From NCBI GenBank assembly GCA_003557485.1, contig PWOI01000079.1:1-24098 (forward strand): a DNA stretch of 24,098 bases, written 5' to 3'. Positions within the stretch are counted from its first letter, which is position 1; each line of letters begins with the position of its first letter. Of this stretch, positions 22,330 through 24,098 are shown piece after piece. The notes under the pieces are model-generated. The model was not told the DNA's origin, ran no database searches, and saw only the letters and a program-made list of their open reading frames with translations. Both the position numbers and the translations under genes were made by a program. This DNA is from Elusimicrobiota bacterium. Lineage in GTDB: Bacteria; CG03; SLGR01; PWQF01.

Positions 22330-23484
22330 TTATCTGCCCGGTTGAATAGTCTTACCCTGTCTGGCATCATTTAAATACTCACGGGCCCGGATATTATCAG
22401 GTTCCAGCTTAAGTACTCTTTCGAAATACTCAGATGCAGCTTTAAAATTTCCGGCGCGGTACGCATCAAGACCCTGCATATAAAAATACTCAAGATAAGA
22501 CTGTTTTTCACTATCCGAAAAGATATATTCTTTTCCCGGGTCCGGAACGCTGACCCCAGGACGCCATGAAATTGAAATTCTGTGCGAAGAGTTAAGATCT
22601 CCCCAAGGCCTCCAGGCATAATCAAACATAAGCATTGAAAAGTTTATCCCGCCACCTATGGAAAATCCTGCAAGAACTCCGTGGTCATCTGCGATTGCAC
22701 TGTTGTATCCAAGCCGCAATGCCGTTTTAAAACGGCCGGAGTAATGAACATATTCGCTTCCCGCATGGAACGAAGGAATGTTGTCGTAAGGAAAACAGAT
22801 ACTACCGGAAAGGAGCAGCCCTTCAAGAGGTGTATACCAGGCCAAAGAAGTTGTTACTGCAAGCGGCAGAGGATCGGATTTACTGCGGAATTTAACCGGA
22901 AGTCCCGCATTCCTTATTGATATTGAAGACGTAATATCACCGTCATGTCTGAGATATCCGGCATCTACAGCACCCGACACTGCAGTATCTGAATCAATCT
23001 CCTGGTAGATTCCCTTTAATCCCGCTCCTAAATATCCGTTTGAGCCTGCTCTTCCTGAAACATATAATCCTGATGATAAGGAATAAGGACTGTAGCTGTC
23101 TCCTGCAGGCAGGCCGGTCGCGGTATACTTGTCTATATCATCCATTCCGAGAAATCCGCCGTAAACTCCAACGTAAACATTTCTGAAAGGTATCGCCGCA
23201 GCTGCCTGGCTGAAGTGGACATTTTCAAAAAGCCTTGCATGGGAGGCAGAAAAGACCGGACCGCCCTGAACAGAAACTCCGGCCGGATTTGAGAATACCG
23301 CATCTGCGCCGGCAGCTGATGACCCGGAGGAACCGCCCATAGCTATATCTCTTGCAGTACCCTCGAGTTTAAAAACAACTCCTCCTGCGGTTCCTTTTAA
23401 ATCTCTTGAGAAAAACTGCGCGTAACCTTTTCCGCCCACTAAAAAAGAGACTAGAGTTGCCGTAAGCAGTATTTTTATTTTCAC
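22330..23484 (-). CDS. PorV/UPF0164-type outer-membrane beta-barrel with C-terminal TPR
   Basis: 384 residues. A signal peptide (1-22, ending G-Y-A) is followed by the PorV/UPF0164 hallmark G-T-A-R-D-I-A-M-G-G...A-V-F-S-N-P-A-G (42-69). Amphipathic beta strands alternating glycine, tyrosine and hydrophobic residues follow to about 310, ending in S-I-S-W-R-P-G. The last 55 residues add one TPR (about 333-376), which should face the periplasm. Relatives include type 9 secretion subunits and FadL-like transporters; nothing else here points to type 9 secretion, so the role is open. The start is GTG without a good ribosome binding site, 10 bases after the thi4 stop. Its 3' end is 8 bases from the rib promoter and no terminator is visible. 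Confidence 0.85.
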   Translation of the reverse strand: MKIKILLTATLVSFLVGGKGYAQFFSRDLKGTAGGVVFKLEGTARDIAMGGSSGSSAAGADAVFSNPAGVSVQGGPVFSASHARLFENVHFSQAAAAIPFRNVYVGVYGGFLGMDDIDKYTATGLPAGDSYSPYSLSSGLYVSGRAGSNGYLGAGLKGIYQEIDSDTAVSGAVDAGYLRHDGDITSSISIRNAGLPVKFRSKSDPLPLAVTTSLAWYTPLEGLLLSGSICFPYDNIPSFHAGSEYVHYSGRFKTALRLGYNSAIADDHGVLAGFSIGGGINFSMLMFDYAWRPWGDLNSSHRISISWRPGVSVPDPGKEYIFSDSEKQSYLEYFYMQGLDAYRAGNFKAASEYFERVLKLEPDNIRAREYLNDARQGKTIQPGR

Positions 23485-23494
23485 TTAGGAAGTC

Positions 23495-24098
23495 TTATTT
23501 TAAGTTTTCGTCTACTAATTGCGCTGTCCTTTTTCCAGACATAAGCATTCCCCCAAAAACAGGACCCATCCTTGGTGCGCCGTAAGCGGCATTTGCCGCC
23601 ATACCGCACACATAAAGTCCGGGGTAAATCTGGCGTGTATTGTTTACTACTACTTTTTCCGCCTCTTCAGCCCACATGGACTTTTCACCCATTATCTTAC
23701 CGGTAGGAGTGTCAAGTTTCCCTACTTTTTCCTGGGTTATGCGGCAAATCTCAAGAGGATGCCCGGTTGCATCAACAAGAGCTTTAGACTGCACTGATAC
23801 GGGATCTACGTGCAGTCCGGAAGACTCCACTGAAGTCCAGTTTATAACCGCACCTGTAACTTTTTGATCCCTTATCATTACATCCTCTATTGATATAAGA
23901 TTAAAAATTCTACAACCGCGGTCACAGGCTCCGGCGACAAGTTTAGATACCGCTTCTATTGAAGAAGCATTAAGATTATCACCATCCTCCTCATATTTTA
24001 TACCGAACTCGTCAAGTAGTCCGGAAGCTTCTCTTTGAACAACTATTCTGGGAAACATCATACCGCCTCCCCACATACCTCCTCCCAGAGAAAGTTTC
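23495..24098 (-). CDS. thi4: Thiazole synthase Thi4 (sulfide-dependent type), 5' end cut
   Basis: The C-terminal 200 residues of an approximately 260-residue protein that makes the thiazole precursor of thiamine from NAD+, glycine and a sulfur donor. The reading frame is open to the window edge, beginning K-L-S-L-G-G-G-M-W-G-G-G-M-M-F, a family signature. Next come V-I-N-W-T-S-V and G-L-H-V-D-P, D-A-T-G-H-P-L-E, and the FAD-site C-terminus G-L-Y-V-C-G-M-A-A-N-A-A-Y-G-x-P-R-M-G-P-x-F-G-G-M. At 23810-23812 a histidine replaces the cysteine that eukaryotic suicide THI4 destroys as its sulfur source. As in methanogen enzymes, this one should take free sulfide and turn over repeatedly. Archaeal paralogues annotated as ribose-1,5-bisphosphate isomerase are a less likely alternative. 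Confidence 0.92.
   Translation of the reverse strand, partial: KLSLGGGMWGGGMMFPRIVVQREASGLLDEFGIKYEEDGDNLNASSIEAVSKLVAGACDRGCRIFNLISIEDVMIRDQKVTGAVINWTSVESSGLHVDPVSVQSKALVDATGHPLEICRITQEKVGKLDTPTGKIMGEKSMWAEEAEKVVVNNTRQIYPGLYVCGMAANAAYGAPRMGPVFGGMLMSGKRTAQLVDENLK

Noticed and set aside
22330-23484. Type 9 secretion component PorV by name
   Set aside because: No other type 9 secretion gene is visible and the barrel family is wider than PorV.
1-24098. CRISPR arrays, insertion sequences, integrase or attachment sites beside the tRNA
   Set aside because: I saw no direct repeat series, transposase or integrase reading frame, or repeated tRNA 3' end in the window.

Overview
The window is a dense bacterial chromosome segment, moderately AT-rich by eye. 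It holds 23 protein genes, one tRNA gene and one riboswitch. All but two genes lie on the minus strand, no gap between genes exceeds about 165 bases, and I see no mobile element, CRISPR array or phage gene. The cell envelope looks Gram-negative: a PorV/UPF0164-type outer-membrane barrel, a lipoprotein, and signal-peptide proteins. An 8-cysteine ferredoxin, an AMMECR1 protein and a sulfide-type Thi4 fit an anaerobe. Start codons are often GTG or TTG, and several genes overlap by 4 bases. Taken together this suggests a deep-branching, probably uncultivated Gram-negative phylum, but I cannot name the lineage from the sequence.

Layout from left to right. (1) 1-2856, minus: hflX, pgsA and der (der is cut by the left edge), an overlapping operon of ribosome-associated GTPases and phospholipid synthesis. 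It diverges from (2), a small ferredoxin gene and a large membrane protein with an embedded spermidine-synthase-like domain (3019-5513, plus). (3) 5461-9262, minus: a LOG-like nucleotide-binding protein, D-aminoacyl-tRNA deacylase (dtd), a secreted TIM-barrel protein, AMMECR1 and a small lipoprotein. (4) 9344-13094, minus: Mut7-C RNase-like protein, recX, alaS and tRNA-Arg(CCG), behind a good promoter.

(5) 13138-22322, minus: a long apparent operon. It opens with a consensus-like promoter, an FMN riboswitch and an intrinsic terminator, then ribD, ribE, ribBA, ribH (the whole riboflavin pathway from GTP and ribulose-5-phosphate, apart from a dephosphorylation step). It continues without a clear break into nusB, ligA and three unrecognised structural genes: a coiled-coil protein, a membrane-anchored TPR protein, and a signal-peptide/TPR/coiled-coil/transmembrane/HEAT protein. 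(6) 22330-24098, minus: a PorV-like barrel with a C-terminal TPR, downstream of thi4, which is cut by the right edge.

Most of the genes are housekeeping. The points most worth checking are the three-gene envelope module after ligA, the odd expression platform of the FMN riboswitch (perfect 18-base palindrome, terminator U-tract touching the ribD ATG, in-frame upstream ATG), the placement of nusB and ligA behind that riboswitch, and a promoter that predicts an almost leaderless mRNA for the Mut7-C gene.
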